Both the position numbers and the translations under genes were made by a program. A stretch of DNA of 64,000 bases, from contig CAYNEO010000003.1 of NCBI GenBank assembly GCA_964396245.1, forward strand, positions 80,800 through 144,799. Reading direction: 5' to 3'. Below, piece by piece: positions 17,370-25,623 of this stretch. The stretch's first letter is position 1, and the number at the start of each line of letters is the position of its first letter. The DNA comes from CAYNEO01 sp964396245. Its GTDB lineage: Bacteria > Zixibacteria > MSB-5A5 > GN15 > FEB-12. Below the pieces are notes generated by a model. The model was given only the letters and a program-made list of their open reading frames with translations, had not been told where the DNA came from and ran no database searches.

Positions 17370-17446
17370 TGGTGGGCGATACTGGAATCGAACCAGTGAC
17401 CCCTTGCATGTCAAGCAAGTACTCTAACCATCTGAGCTAATCGCCC
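17370..17446 (-). tRNA. tRNA-Val, anticodon GAC, CCA encoded
   Basis: A 77-base cloverleaf on the minus strand. The 7-bp acceptor stem GGGCGAT pairs with ATCGCCC, the D-arm contains TAGCTCAGATGGTTAGAG, and the anticodon stem CTTGC/GCAAG closes the loop TTGACAT with anticodon GAC (Val). The T-arm contains GGTTCGATTCC. The discriminator A is followed by an encoded CCA. It lies upstream of thrS. Confidence 0.97.
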
Positions 17447-17493
17447 ATCCTCTAAAGCTTTGCACGACGTGTGCCTGCCTGAGGCAGTTTATC

Positions 17494-17522
17494 AGTATAT
17501 GCCCTCTTATCGGCCTTGTCAA
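17494..17522 (-). promoter_or_regulatory. Sigma-70-type promoter for tRNA-Val
   Basis: Perfect -35 TTGACA (17517-17522), 17-base spacer and -10 TATACT (17494-17499) on the minus strand. The predicted start near 17487 gives a tRNA leader of about 40 bases that contains the palindrome CTGCCTGAGGCAG. Confidence 0.75.
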
Positions 17523-17533
17523 CACATAAATTA
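17507..17533 (-). promoter_or_regulatory. Sigma-28-like promoter overlapping the tRNA promoter
   Basis: An exact flagellar -10 GCCGATAA (17507-17514), 11-base spacer and a -35-like TAATTTAT (17526-17533) lie inside the sigma-70 promoter spacer and -35 region. The -35 half is only partly consensus, so this may be chance. The rest of the 17447-17827 gap has no convincing gene. Confidence 0.35.
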
Positions 17534-17596
17534 CGCACCGGCAGGGCTCAAACGCACGGTTTCGGCCGTCTTCATTACACGCGCCTTCCGGACCTG

Positions 17597-17631
17597 CCCG
17601 TCTGCTTCGAAAACTTGCGGGCACAGACGGG
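17597..17631. repeat. Imperfect palindromic intergenic element
   Basis: Arms CCCGTCTG (17597-17604) and CAGACGGG (17624-17631) are perfect 8-base inverted repeats around a 19-base loop that contains TTCGAA and can pair alternatively through TGCCCG/CGGGCA. Possibly a dispersed intergenic palindrome; only this copy is seen in the window. Confidence 0.4.
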
Positions 17632-17768
17632 TATCCTTCCTCCGAAACACTTGCTATCCACGAATGGCTAAATGCTAACCACCGTGCGGCAAATTGGTCG
17701 GTCAACATGGGCTTAGCTAATCCGCTCTGTTTCTGTGAGTTATGGTGGTTTCACGGCGAGGTGCGTCT

Positions 17769-17785
17769 TTGGCACGCCGTTTGAC
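17769..17785 (+). promoter_or_regulatory. Weak sigma-54-like site before the 185-residue gene
   Basis: The -24 half TTGGCACG is a perfect match, then CCGT and TTGAC, so the invariant -12 GC reads GA. It is 43 bases before the ATG of the plus-strand gene. The broken -12 element makes it doubtful. Confidence 0.25.
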
Positions 17786-17827
17786 CTTCTTTTCGACGTG
17801 AAGAACCAAAACGAAAGGAGACAAGCC

Positions 17828-18385
17828 ATGAAAAAGGTAATTGCAGTTGTCGCGATCGTCTCCCTGGTCGCATTCGGCAGTGTTGCCGCCGACGACAGTT
17901 CTGAGCGGCAGTCGAAGTCGCCCGGGACTGCGACGTTGATTTCTTTTCTGGGGACAGCCATACCGGTAGCCGTCGGAGTGGCCATCATGTCCTCTAGCTC
18001 ATCGAGCTATGGATCCAGCAACGGAGCCGCCCCCATCGTCGGCTTCGCCCTGACGAGCGGAGGGTACCTGATCGGTCCCGGGCTGGGACATCTGTACGCT
18101 CATAACACCGGCCGCTTCGTCGTCGGCCTTGGACTGCGAATGGTCGGCGCAGGCGCCCTATTAGCAGCGTTCGCGATGAGCTTCAGCAGCGGTGCCGATT
18201 CCGGGGGAGAAATTGCCGTCGTCGGGTCGATATTGGGCGGTTCGATAACGCTAATTGACATTCTGAGCGCCGGCAACTCCGCCCGCAAATACAACGAAAA
18301 GCACGGCCTGGCGAATGTCAGTATCAGCCCGAGCTACTTCGCATCGCAGAAGGCCTTTGGTGTACAGCTAACGATAGGATTGTGA
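17828..18385 (+). CDS. Exported small membrane protein of unknown function
   Basis: 185 residues from ATG 17828, chosen because AAAGGAG lies about eight bases upstream and because the product then begins with a signal peptide (MKKVIAVVAIVSLVAFG, cleavage near VAA at about 21). Three or four hydrophobic Gly/Ala/Ser-rich segments follow (TATLISFLGTAIPVAVGVAI, GLGHLYAHNTGRFVVGLGLR, GEIAVVGSILGGSITLIDIL). The C-terminus ends in aromatic/hydrophobic alternation (FGVQLTIGL), as in outer-membrane-associated proteins. I do not recognise a family. It stands alone on the plus strand, flanked by a strong bidirectional terminator. Confidence 0.75.
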   Translation: MKKVIAVVAIVSLVAFGSVAADDSSERQSKSPGTATLISFLGTAIPVAVGVAIMSSSSSSYGSSNGAAPIVGFALTSGGYLIGPGLGHLYAHNTGRFVVGLGLRMVGAGALLAAFAMSFSSGADSGGEIAVVGSILGGSITLIDILSAGNSARKYNEKHGLANVSISPSYFASQKAFGVQLTIGL

Positions 18386-18411
18386 TATGCAAGTACCATC
18401 GACCGCAAAAA

Positions 18412-18443
18412 AAACGGCCGGTGAGATTGCTCACCGGCCGTTT
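18412..18443. terminator. Bidirectional terminator between the 185-residue gene and the HDOD gene
   Basis: A perfect 14-bp inverted repeat (arms 18412-18425 and 18430-18443, loop ATTG), with an A run on the left and TTT on the right. It lies 26 bases from each flanking stop codon, between convergent genes. It also ends the flagellin/FliD/HDOD transcript. Confidence 0.9.
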
Positions 18444-18468
18444 GCTGTGATCCGACTGCGCGTATTAA

Positions 18469-19353
18469 CTATGCCACACCCGCAAGGTGCATGAACGTTT
18501 CAGCTTTTACGTATTCTTCTTTCAGTAAATCACGGAACATTTCGAAATCATCTTCCTTGACGCCGAGAGACTCCATCACGGTCGGGTCGGGAGTACCGAC
18601 GAGGTGACGCTCGTCGCGATCGTAGAACGTATCCTTGGCCACGAAGTCGGCCATATATATGATGGCGGCCAGCGGCTCGTCGAGCTGCGACAACTGCGGC
18701 GTATGGTGGCAGGTGATGGCATCGATCAGCTTGTGCGGCAGTTTCCATTTCTCGGCCAGAAACCCGCCGATATGCGCGTGCGAATAGCCGAGCACCCGTT
18801 CCTCAATATCGAAATCCATCGCCTGCTTGTCCACCACCCGCTCATCGACGACTGACTTTCTCTGCTCCGGAAGGAAACAGGCGATGACCATCTTGCCGAT
18901 ATCGTGGAGCAGTCCGGCGGAGAACGCCGCGTCAGCCTCCACCATCCCGTGATCTTTCAATTTCCGAGCGAGGATTTTGCTGCAAAACGCGGTGGCCAGC
19001 GAGTGCCGCCAGTATTTCTCCTGGAACTCCTGGTCGATAGCGTCACCCTTGAACATATCCAGCACCGACGCCGACAGCACCAGGTTCTTGATGGCTTCCA
19101 TCCCCACGATGACCACCGCTTCCTTGACCGACTCGATCTCTCGCGACAAGCCGTAAAAGGCCGAGTTGGTCAGCTTGAGCACCTTGACCGACATCGCCGG
19201 ATCTTCCGACAGCACGGTCGCGATCTGGGCCGCGGAAACAGACGGCTCGTTGATGATCTTCTGGATCTGGTGAAAGACGATCGGAGGCGTCGGAAGATTC
19301 CGAATGTTGGAAACGACCTGCCGGACCTTGTTGTCAATTGTTTCAGTCGTCAT
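18469..19353 (-). CDS. HDOD-domain signalling protein
   Basis: 294 residues. The HDOD domain spans about 15-215, with LPTPPIVFHQIQKIINEPS at its start and the AGLLHDIGKMVIACFLPE and YSHAHIGGFLAEKWKLP segments following the usual order. HDOD proteins lack dependable catalytic residues and act in signalling, often near motility and second-messenger genes. The remaining ~80 residues form a helical tail. Last gene of the fliC-fliD-fliS group, just before the terminator. Its partner here is unknown. Confidence 0.88.
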   Translation of the reverse strand: MTTETIDNKVRQVVSNIRNLPTPPIVFHQIQKIINEPSVSAAQIATVLSEDPAMSVKVLKLTNSAFYGLSREIESVKEAVVIVGMEAIKNLVLSASVLDMFKGDAIDQEFQEKYWRHSLATAFCSKILARKLKDHGMVEADAAFSAGLLHDIGKMVIACFLPEQRKSVVDERVVDKQAMDFDIEERVLGYSHAHIGGFLAEKWKLPHKLIDAITCHHTPQLSQLDEPLAAIIYMADFVAKDTFYDRDERHLVGTPDPTVMESLGVKEDDFEMFRDLLKEEYVKAETFMHLAGVA

Positions 19354-19373
19354 AGTTCAGTCTCTCGTATCAC

Positions 19374-19724
19374 TCATAACCCCATTTCATCGGACAGTCG
19401 GTCCGCTATGTCCCCTTTGATTTCGGGCCGGTCGTAATAGCCGGCTTCGATCCGGCGGCGGATTTCATCGAGCCGCTCGCTGATTTGATCAGCCTTGCCG
19501 TTACGATCAACACGTCCATCAAATTCGTTGCTGACGCCGCCCATTTCGGCCAGCGCCCGGTCCGCCAGTTCGGCCAGTTTCCTCCTGGCGTCTTCCGATA
19601 TGTCAACCGTGTCCGTGCGCGCCGATGACGGGGTCGGCGTGTCCGGGTCGTCCGTCTTCCGGCGGGACGACTGAGAAGTCGAAGGTTGTATCGGCCTGCT
19701 GTTGTGCACCGGTCCTATTTCCAT
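19374..19724 (-). CDS. flgM: FlgM-like anti-sigma-28 factor
   Basis: 116 residues. The N-terminal half is Ser/Thr/Pro-rich and likely disordered, as in FlgM. The middle has the FlgM-like DTVDISEDARRKLAEL, and the C-terminus (RLDEIRRRIEAGYYDRP, then IKGDIADRLSDEM) fits the sigma-28-binding helices. FlgM holds FliA inactive until it is exported through the finished hook. Placement with flagellin, cap and chaperones, 20 bases upstream of the HDOD gene, agrees. The match is judged by eye; the segment GVSNEFDGRVDRNG is an insertion. Confidence 0.7.
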   Translation of the reverse strand: MEIGPVHNSRPIQPSTSQSSRRKTDDPDTPTPSSARTDTVDISEDARRKLAELADRALAEMGGVSNEFDGRVDRNGKADQISERLDEIRRRIEAGYYDRPEIKGDIADRLSDEMGL

Positions 19725-19801
19725 TTCTCACCCTTCTCCTATTCCTATGGTCGGTGTGATTCAGGTTTTTCTTAGTCCGATTCCTGTATCTATTGCCTCT
19801 T

Positions 19802-20263
19802 TCAGTTCTTGCCATCGACAAATTGCGGCGACGGATCGATGTCCCGGACATACTGAAGGATTTTGCGGCTGTTTTTCAACTCGTTCAACTCGCTTTTTAT
19901 CCGCTCGTACCGGTCCGTCAGGTACGCCTCGTTTTCGGCCACCACACTCATGTTCTTTTTGACCAGCGTGACAATCGAATTGACCAGCTTTTTCACCTGC
20001 GGATGAACCGCGGCGACCTTGAACATCTGCGGATTGTCTGTCTTGAGCGCGGAGATTTTCTCTTCCGATTCGCGGATGCGCTGCTTGCACCGTTCGATCT
20101 CCGCGTAGAGGTCCAGCAGGTGCTCGTCCTTCTTGTAGCGGATGGAGTCGCGCTGCCGGTCGAGAAGGATGTACAGCGACTGGTAAAACGAATACTCATC
20201 CTTCAAAATGCGAAGGATTTCCTGTTCGAGCTGGCTGATTGCATTGGTGCTCATACTATCCAT
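19802..20263 (-). CDS. FlgN/FliT-like flagellar export chaperone
   Basis: 153 residues, all helical, with FlgN-family features: an N-terminal LEQEILRILKDEYSFYQSLY segment, a central charged helix and a C-terminal helix that would bind export substrate. It starts at the base adjoining the fliS stop, placing it where fliT sits in enterobacteria. Likely substrate is FliD. A second FlgN-like gene stands before flgK, so this window carries two related chaperones. Exact name uncertain. Confidence 0.7.
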   Translation of the reverse strand: MDSMSTNAISQLEQEILRILKDEYSFYQSLYILLDRQRDSIRYKKDEHLLDLYAEIERCKQRIRESEEKISALKTDNPQMFKVAAVHPQVKKLVNSIVTLVKKNMSVVAENEAYLTDRYERIKSELNELKNSRKILQYVRDIDPSPQFVDGKN

Positions 20264-20707
20264 CTATGCTGAGGCGTTGACCTGTGCCTGCGGGGGAGCC
20301 GGAGCCGTTTCGGCGTGCTCCGGTTGTCCGGCCGCGCTCGCAGCCCGGGACTTGATGTCCGACCACCCCTGGCGCAGGTTCTGCAATATTTTCAGGTTGC
20401 TGTCGATACCGCCGATATCTTTTGACGCCTCCACCACATTCGTCTGGTTGATCATGTAGGCGTAGAGCTGACCGAGGTTATTGGCGACCTCGCCGCCCTG
20501 CTCGAAATCCAGGGTCGTATACAGGTGCGTGAGAAAACGCTTGGCTTTTTCGAGATCGGTGTACCCGCCGTCGTAATTCTTTGTCGCGTAGGATTCGCGG
20601 GCCGATGTAAAGGCCGCGATAGCGCCGTCGTACACCTGAAGAATCAGGTCGATCTGCGCCTTGCCCAGCGTGTCGGTCTCCCGGTATGTTTGAAGCCTGT
20701 TGTTCAT
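20264..20707 (-). CDS. fliS: Flagellin export chaperone FliS
   Basis: 147 residues. The FliS core (LQTYRETDTLGKAQIDLIL, LYDYA-type helix replaced by QVYDGAIAAFTSARE, then TTLDFEQGGEVANNLGQLY) is clear through about residue 125. FliS binds the flagellin C-terminus to stop premature polymerisation. The last ~25 residues (Ala/Pro/Glu rich) are a disordered tail beyond the normal ~130 residues. Follows fliD by 27 bases. Confidence 0.93.
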   Translation of the reverse strand: MNNRLQTYRETDTLGKAQIDLILQVYDGAIAAFTSARESYATKNYDGGYTDLEKAKRFLTHLYTTLDFEQGGEVANNLGQLYAYMINQTNVVEASKDIGGIDSNLKILQNLRQGWSDIKSRAASAAGQPEHAETAPAPPQAQVNASA

Positions 20708-20734
20708 ACGAGTTGTCTTACTCTCCTATGGTTG

Positions 20735-23074
20735 TCACGATTGCTGGTTGAAATTCCAGTTGTCATTCATCGACGCCATCTGGTTCGTGAGATATTGACT
20801 GTCCGAATTAAGCTGCCCGAGGGCGCTCTCCATTTCATAGAACTGCCTCAGGAGTGATTGCCGCCGGGCTTCCAGCCGCTCGTCGTAGAAACTTATTCGA
20901 TCCGTCAGATCGTCGATCTGCCTTTCATAACTTTTTATCTTGCGGTCCATGAAGCCGTCGCCGGTCATGGTAAGGCTGTCTACCACGCCGAACAGTTTCG
21001 ACGCAATCCCCCGTGTCATGGTGACCGTTCCGTCGACGCCGTCAACGAGTTGATCGGCCCCCATGGTGACCCGGAGCTTGAGACCGTCGGTCGTCTTGTT
21101 GCCTTCCTTGCCGGTCAAAAACTGGCCTCTCCCCTCGGCTTCTTCGCCGTTTATCGTCCCGGAAACATCCACCCCCTCCGTCGCCACGCCGCTGCCAAGA
21201 CCGAGCAGCGCTACCGCGGAATTGGGCACCGATGTCGAGACGTTCACTTTCGAGGCGGAACCGTATGTGGAACTCGTGAACTGGAGATATCCCAGATCAG
21301 GATTGACCTCGACCCATTCCACCGTCAGACCGCGGGTGCCGATTTTCTCGTCGGCATCGATCTGCCGCTGGATTTCGTGCACCAGTTCATCGACACTGTT
21401 GTAGGATCCGGTGGCGAGCTGAATCGTCGCCGACTCGACATTGTTCACGCTGAGTTTGATCTGGTTGTTGGAGCTGTCGAGAGTCAAGGGTATGCCGGCC
21501 GGATTGGCTATTGAACCACCGCGGAACGTCCCTCGAGTCGCGGCGCGGGTGATATCCACTTCGTAATCCGTGCCCGTCCTGGTGGCGCCTGTCGATGAGA
21601 CGAACTCGATAAAATTAGTGGTGCTCGCTCCCGAATCGGTGAACAGCTTGATCACATCATCGAGATTATTCTTCAACGCCTCTTCGAACCTGGCGCTGTC
21701 GCGGATGGACAGCTTACCGTCCGCCCCGGTGCGAATACCAATCGTATAGAGCTGATTGAATTTCGATTCGAGACCCTGCACCTGTGCACTCAGGGCGCTT
21801 CGTAGCGACGACTGCATCATCTGGAGCGAATAATCGCCGAAAAGAACGCCGGCGTCGCCGGTGTCCTGGTCGTATGTGTTCTGGTCGTCGACAAACCTGG
21901 TGACGTCGTTGAACTTCTCGATGAAGCTGTTGATCGCATCCCTGACCCCGCTCACGTCGACACTGGTATTGATCGTGATACTTTGACCCGGAGCGGTTAC
22001 GCGGGTGACGTTCAGTTCCAGGCCGCCGATCACGTCGGCGAATGTATTGCTGTCGGAACGCACCGTAATGGGCGAGCCGCCGCTGCCCGAGGAGCCCACC
22101 GCGATTACGGCGTCGGAAGGATCCTGGAGTAATGGCGAAAAGGTACTCACCTGAAATGTATCGCCGGCGTTGATCTCTCCGGCGGTCAGGGTCAGCTTGA
22201 GACCATCGGCGCCCTGGCCGACAAGTTCAACTTCGGTGTCGGCCTGGGTGACAAGGATTGTGCCCGAATTCGTGCCGTCGGTCCAGTTGATGGCGATATT
22301 ATCGTTGCCAACTACCTGCGTGCCGGCGCCGTCCACCGTAAACGTGTATGTCTTGTTCCGGGCGCCGGTGTAGGCCGCCGAGGCGCCCAGTGAAATCTTT
22401 GCATCCGTTCCGGTGGCCGTGCTGATCAGTTCCGGCTGATCGAAGGTGGCCGTCTGGAAATTCAGATTGTTCTGGCCGGTCAGGTTCGAAGTAACAGAAA
22501 TCTTGTTTGCCGCGCCGGTTTTGTTCCCGGTAAGGATCAGGCGGTACGGATTCGACCCGGAACCGTCATTGATAATAGTCGCCGTGACGCCCGCCCCGGC
22601 GGCATTGATGGCATTTTTGATGCCGACCAGCGAATTGTTGGAGGAGTCTATCGTGACTGTTTTCGCCGCGCCATCGCCCACTGAAAGCGTTATCGTCCCG
22701 GTGCCGAATGAAGCCAGTGACTGATCCGAAAATCCCTGGCTGGCCAGCTGATGGTTGCGGGCGAGTGAGAGAACCTGGAGATCATAAGAGCCCGATCCGA
22801 CCCGGCCCTTTGCCGTGGCCGTGATATATCCTTCCTCGGAGTAGTCGACCTGGCTTTTCTCGAAGGTTGCGTCGCGCGAAAGCAGTTTGGTCTGCGCGCT
22901 CAGCGCCAGCAGTTTGGCCTGGAATGCCTTGAGCGTGGAGACGATGGACGTCTTGAGCTCTTTGTCGTTTTCGAGCAGAGTGACATTACGCCGTTCGAAC
23001 TGAATGATTGAGTCAACGATCTCGGTGGTGTTGAGACCGGAAACGACGCCGTCGATGGAAGTCAGGCCTGCCAT
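20735..23074 (-). CDS. fliD: Flagellar filament cap protein FliD
   Basis: 779 residues, far longer than the ~470 of enteric FliD. The FliD N-terminal domain (SIDGVVSGLNTTEIVDSIIQ) and C-terminal domain (RSALSAQVQGLESKFNQLY; coiled tail DDLTDRISFYDERLEARRQS) are both clear. Between them lie expanded beta-rich modules, including flagellin-IN-like pieces. The protein caps the growing filament and folds flagellin into it. The C-terminal end carries an extra domain around 505-700. Second gene after fliC, with a strong hairpin in between. Confidence 0.93.
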   Translation of the reverse strand: MAGLTSIDGVVSGLNTTEIVDSIIQFERRNVTLLENDKELKTSIVSTLKAFQAKLLALSAQTKLLSRDATFEKSQVDYSEEGYITATAKGRVGSGSYDLQVLSLARNHQLASQGFSDQSLASFGTGTITLSVGDGAAKTVTIDSSNNSLVGIKNAINAAGAGVTATIINDGSGSNPYRLILTGNKTGAANKISVTSNLTGQNNLNFQTATFDQPELISTATGTDAKISLGASAAYTGARNKTYTFTVDGAGTQVVGNDNIAINWTDGTNSGTILVTQADTEVELVGQGADGLKLTLTAGEINAGDTFQVSTFSPLLQDPSDAVIAVGSSGSGGSPITVRSDSNTFADVIGGLELNVTRVTAPGQSITINTSVDVSGVRDAINSFIEKFNDVTRFVDDQNTYDQDTGDAGVLFGDYSLQMMQSSLRSALSAQVQGLESKFNQLYTIGIRTGADGKLSIRDSARFEEALKNNLDDVIKLFTDSGASTTNFIEFVSSTGATRTGTDYEVDITRAATRGTFRGGSIANPAGIPLTLDSSNNQIKLSVNNVESATIQLATGSYNSVDELVHEIQRQIDADEKIGTRGLTVEWVEVNPDLGYLQFTSSTYGSASKVNVSTSVPNSAVALLGLGSGVATEGVDVSGTINGEEAEGRGQFLTGKEGNKTTDGLKLRVTMGADQLVDGVDGTVTMTRGIASKLFGVVDSLTMTGDGFMDRKIKSYERQIDDLTDRISFYDERLEARRQSLLRQFYEMESALGQLNSDSQYLTNQMASMNDNWNFNQQS

Positions 23075-23131
23075 ATAACTCCTATTACGTCACCGTGACA
23101 TCACTGTCGTTTATCATCCGATTTTGTCCCC

Positions 23132-23156
23132 GGAGGAGCGGCGTCTCCGCTCCCCC
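23132..23156 (-). terminator. Stem-loop after the flagellin gene
   Basis: A 10-bp stem with one G-U pair (arms 23132-23141 and 23147-23156, five-base loop) lies 25 bases after the fliC stop. No U run follows, so it may stabilise the abundant flagellin mRNA or attenuate readthrough into fliD rather than fully terminate. Confidence 0.5.
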
Positions 23157-23180
23157 AGGTTATCGTATTCCTATCGACTC

Positions 23181-25349
23181 TTAGCGAAAGAGTGACAGTA
23201 CTACTTGCGGAACCTGGTTGGCCTGCGCCAGCATGGAGGTACCGGCCTGGACCAGGATCTGGTTCTTCGTGAACTCCGACATCTCTTCAGCCATGTCGGT
23301 ATCGCGGATCTGCGACTCGGAAGCCGTCAGGTTCTGAGAAGCTATCCGGAGGTTACGCAGGTTGGATTCCAGGGTATTCTTCTGGAAGCTTCCCAGCGTA
23401 CCGCGAGTCGTCGACACCTCGTTGATGGCGGCGTCGATGATCAGCTGGGCGTCCTGAGCGCCCTGCACGGTCGTCACGTCGATTTCCGACAGCGACCGGT
23501 ACATGTTCCCGGCCAGGCTCTTGCCCAGTGACGAGGAGGACATGTTACGGATCGCGATGGCGGCCGTCTGACCGACATTGGCGCCGATCTGGAAGACCAG
23601 CGACTGGTCGGTGTTGTTGATCGTCTCGGTACCGCCCTGTGAGGTCAGACCGTAGTTGACCTTGAGCGATTCCGTACGGTCGGCGTTGTACAGGACGCTG
23701 TCCACACCGGCCGAAACCGAGGTGGCCGGGCCACCGTCGAGACGGACGTCAAACTTGGCGGCCTTGGCGTCGAGCAGCAGGTTGCCGATATTGACGCCGT
23801 TCTGGCCGTTGGCCACGATCATGTCGATCGAACCACGGTTGACACTGCCTTCGGCGGCGCTGTACAGCGTGGACGTACCGGTCGAACCGTACTTCACCGA
23901 GGTGATCGTGTTGGTATAGTTATCAAGGCTGACCAGCGCGTCGGTGCCCGAAACAGCCAGAGAATCATCGGTCAGCTTGAACGCATGAATCAGGTTACCG
24001 GTTCCGGCAACGCCCGCATTCAGCTTGATCGAATAGTCCGAACCCTCATCGCGGGTGGCGAACTGGACCTTGTTGCTGTCAACAAGACTGGCCTGGATGT
24101 CGTTGGTACCGACCGCACCGCCGTCAACGTCGCCAAAGGCGGCGTTCAGACCGGTGTTGACCGCGCCCAGCAGCGTGTTGTAGTCGGTGTAAGTGGCCGC
24201 CGCGATTGTAACATCAGCGGTGGTGTCGGCATGGGCAACCGTGTCGATCGTGAAGTTCAGCACGTTGGCGGAAACGCCGCGAGCCTGCGTGGTCGCAACG
24301 TCGATAAACGAGGTGACCGCGTTCGTGCTGGACGCCTGGGTCTGAATCGAATACTGCGCACCGGCATTCGACGAACGGAAAATGATGTCGTTGCCGTTGG
24401 CCTCGACCGTCACTTTGCCGGACAGCGCGGCATTCAGGTTGACCTGCGCCTGAAGAGCAGCGGCGACATCGGCAACCGCGTCGCCATCAGCGATATCCAG
24501 TGAGATCGTCTGGTTACCGGTCGGAGATTCGCCGTTCTCCTGGTAGTTGACCGTGAAGGTGTAGGTGCCGGCGTTCGAAGCCGTGGCAGCCGCATCCACC
24601 GCGGTCGACGCGATCTGCGCCGTGGTGGCCGTGGCGGCCAGCGTCAGACCGAGACCGAAAGCATCGGTCAGCTCGACATTACCCGAGGTCTTCTTGGCCA
24701 CATCGGATGACTGCACGACGTCGATCGTGTGAATCTTCTCGGTGAGGTTGTACGGGTCACCGTCGGTGTTGGCCAGCGACAGGCCCAGCGAGGTCGTGTT
24801 CAACGTCGCGCTGGCATCGGCGGTCTTGGTCGCCGAAATCGAGTGCACGCCGGACGACAGGTTGGACTGCCGGATGCTCAGGTCGGACGAGTTCGCCGAC
24901 GTAATGGTGGCGATATTGTCCTTGGTGCCGTCGAGGATCTTCTTCGTTCCGAACTGGGTGTTGGCGGCGATACGGTCGATCGTCTTGATCGCGTTTTCGA
25001 TTTCCGCCTGGTCGGCAGCCAGCTGGTCAACGTCGTTGAATCCCTCGTTGGCGGCGTGAATCGCCAGTTCTCTCATGGAGATCAACAGGCTGTTGATTTC
25101 CGTCAGAGCGCCTTCAGCCGTCTGAATCATGCTGATCGAACCTTCCGAGTTCTGAATCGCACGGTTCAGGCCGGCAATCTGTGACCGGAACTGCTCCGAA
25201 ATCACCAGACCGGCCGGGTCATCGGCGGCGGCGTTAATGCGGAAGCCGGACGACAGCTTCTGCATTGACTTGTTCAGAGCACCGGTCGTCAGCTTCAAGT
25301 TGCGGTTCGCGTTCATTGCCGCGAGGTTGTGGTTAATGCGAAGTGACAT
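23181..25349 (-). CDS. fliC: Flagellin
   Basis: 722 residues, larger than most flagellins (about 300-500). The conserved D0/D1 N-terminus (SLRINHNLAAMNANRNLKLT, then SSGFRINAAADDPAGLVISE) and C-terminus (MAEEMSEFTKNQILVQAGTS, ending QVVLSLFR) are intact. A roughly 440-residue Ala/Thr/Ser-rich variable region forms the outer filament surface. The many Ser/Thr residues suit O-glycosylation by the TPR-glycosyltransferase encoded just upstream. A single flagellin gene is seen. A sigma-28 promoter and a GGA-rich leader lie upstream. Confidence 0.97.
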   Translation of the reverse strand: MSLRINHNLAAMNANRNLKLTTGALNKSMQKLSSGFRINAAADDPAGLVISEQFRSQIAGLNRAIQNSEGSISMIQTAEGALTEINSLLISMRELAIHAANEGFNDVDQLAADQAEIENAIKTIDRIAANTQFGTKKILDGTKDNIATITSANSSDLSIRQSNLSSGVHSISATKTADASATLNTTSLGLSLANTDGDPYNLTEKIHTIDVVQSSDVAKKTSGNVELTDAFGLGLTLAATATTAQIASTAVDAAATASNAGTYTFTVNYQENGESPTGNQTISLDIADGDAVADVAAALQAQVNLNAALSGKVTVEANGNDIIFRSSNAGAQYSIQTQASSTNAVTSFIDVATTQARGVSANVLNFTIDTVAHADTTADVTIAAATYTDYNTLLGAVNTGLNAAFGDVDGGAVGTNDIQASLVDSNKVQFATRDEGSDYSIKLNAGVAGTGNLIHAFKLTDDSLAVSGTDALVSLDNYTNTITSVKYGSTGTSTLYSAAEGSVNRGSIDMIVANGQNGVNIGNLLLDAKAAKFDVRLDGGPATSVSAGVDSVLYNADRTESLKVNYGLTSQGGTETINNTDQSLVFQIGANVGQTAAIAIRNMSSSSLGKSLAGNMYRSLSEIDVTTVQGAQDAQLIIDAAINEVSTTRGTLGSFQKNTLESNLRNLRIASQNLTASESQIRDTDMAEEMSEFTKNQILVQAGTSMLAQANQVPQVVLSLFR

Positions 25350-25545
25350 TCGTCATCTCCTCCTTGGATATGATTCTAGGTTTCCTTACCATCGTATTCA
25401 TGTTCCGTACGACGTGTCACTTCCTATGTAGCGTGTAAAGATAGAGCTAACCATCCGATTTAGCCTTTCGATTCGGCTCGTGCGCCCTGAGTTACACCTC
25501 CTTTGACTCACGTTCACGTGCTTGCACCTAATTTTTTACTTACTC
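25350..25545 (-). promoter_or_regulatory. fliC leader with multiple GGA motifs (candidate CsrA sites)
   Basis: The minus-strand leader of about 190 bases contains seven GGA triplets: at 25356-25363 (two, inside the AAGGAGGAG Shine-Dalgarno), 25383-25385, 25404-25406, 25422-25424, 25454-25456 and 25499-25501. CATAGGAAGTG at 25422 resembles the CsrA consensus. csrA and fliW are in the same cluster. Binding is inference. Confidence 0.5.
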
Positions 25546-25548
25546 TGA

Positions 25549-25575
25549 TAATCGGCAGAACTGTATGCAACTTAA
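25549..25575 (-). promoter_or_regulatory. Sigma-28 promoter of fliC
   Basis: Minus strand: -35 TTAAGTTG (25568-25575), spacer of exactly 11 bases, -10 GCCGATTA (25549-25556). This closely matches TAAAGTTT-N11-GCCGATAA. Start is predicted near 25542. Confidence 0.8.
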
Positions 25576-25623
25576 CAGCCTGACGCCCGCTTTTTTGCAG
25601 CCCCCCACTGGTCGGAAAAACCA

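Noticed and set aside
17424..17708. 94-codon minus-strand frame upstream of tRNA-Val
   Set aside because: It overlaps the tRNA and its promoter, has no recognised features and no good start signal.
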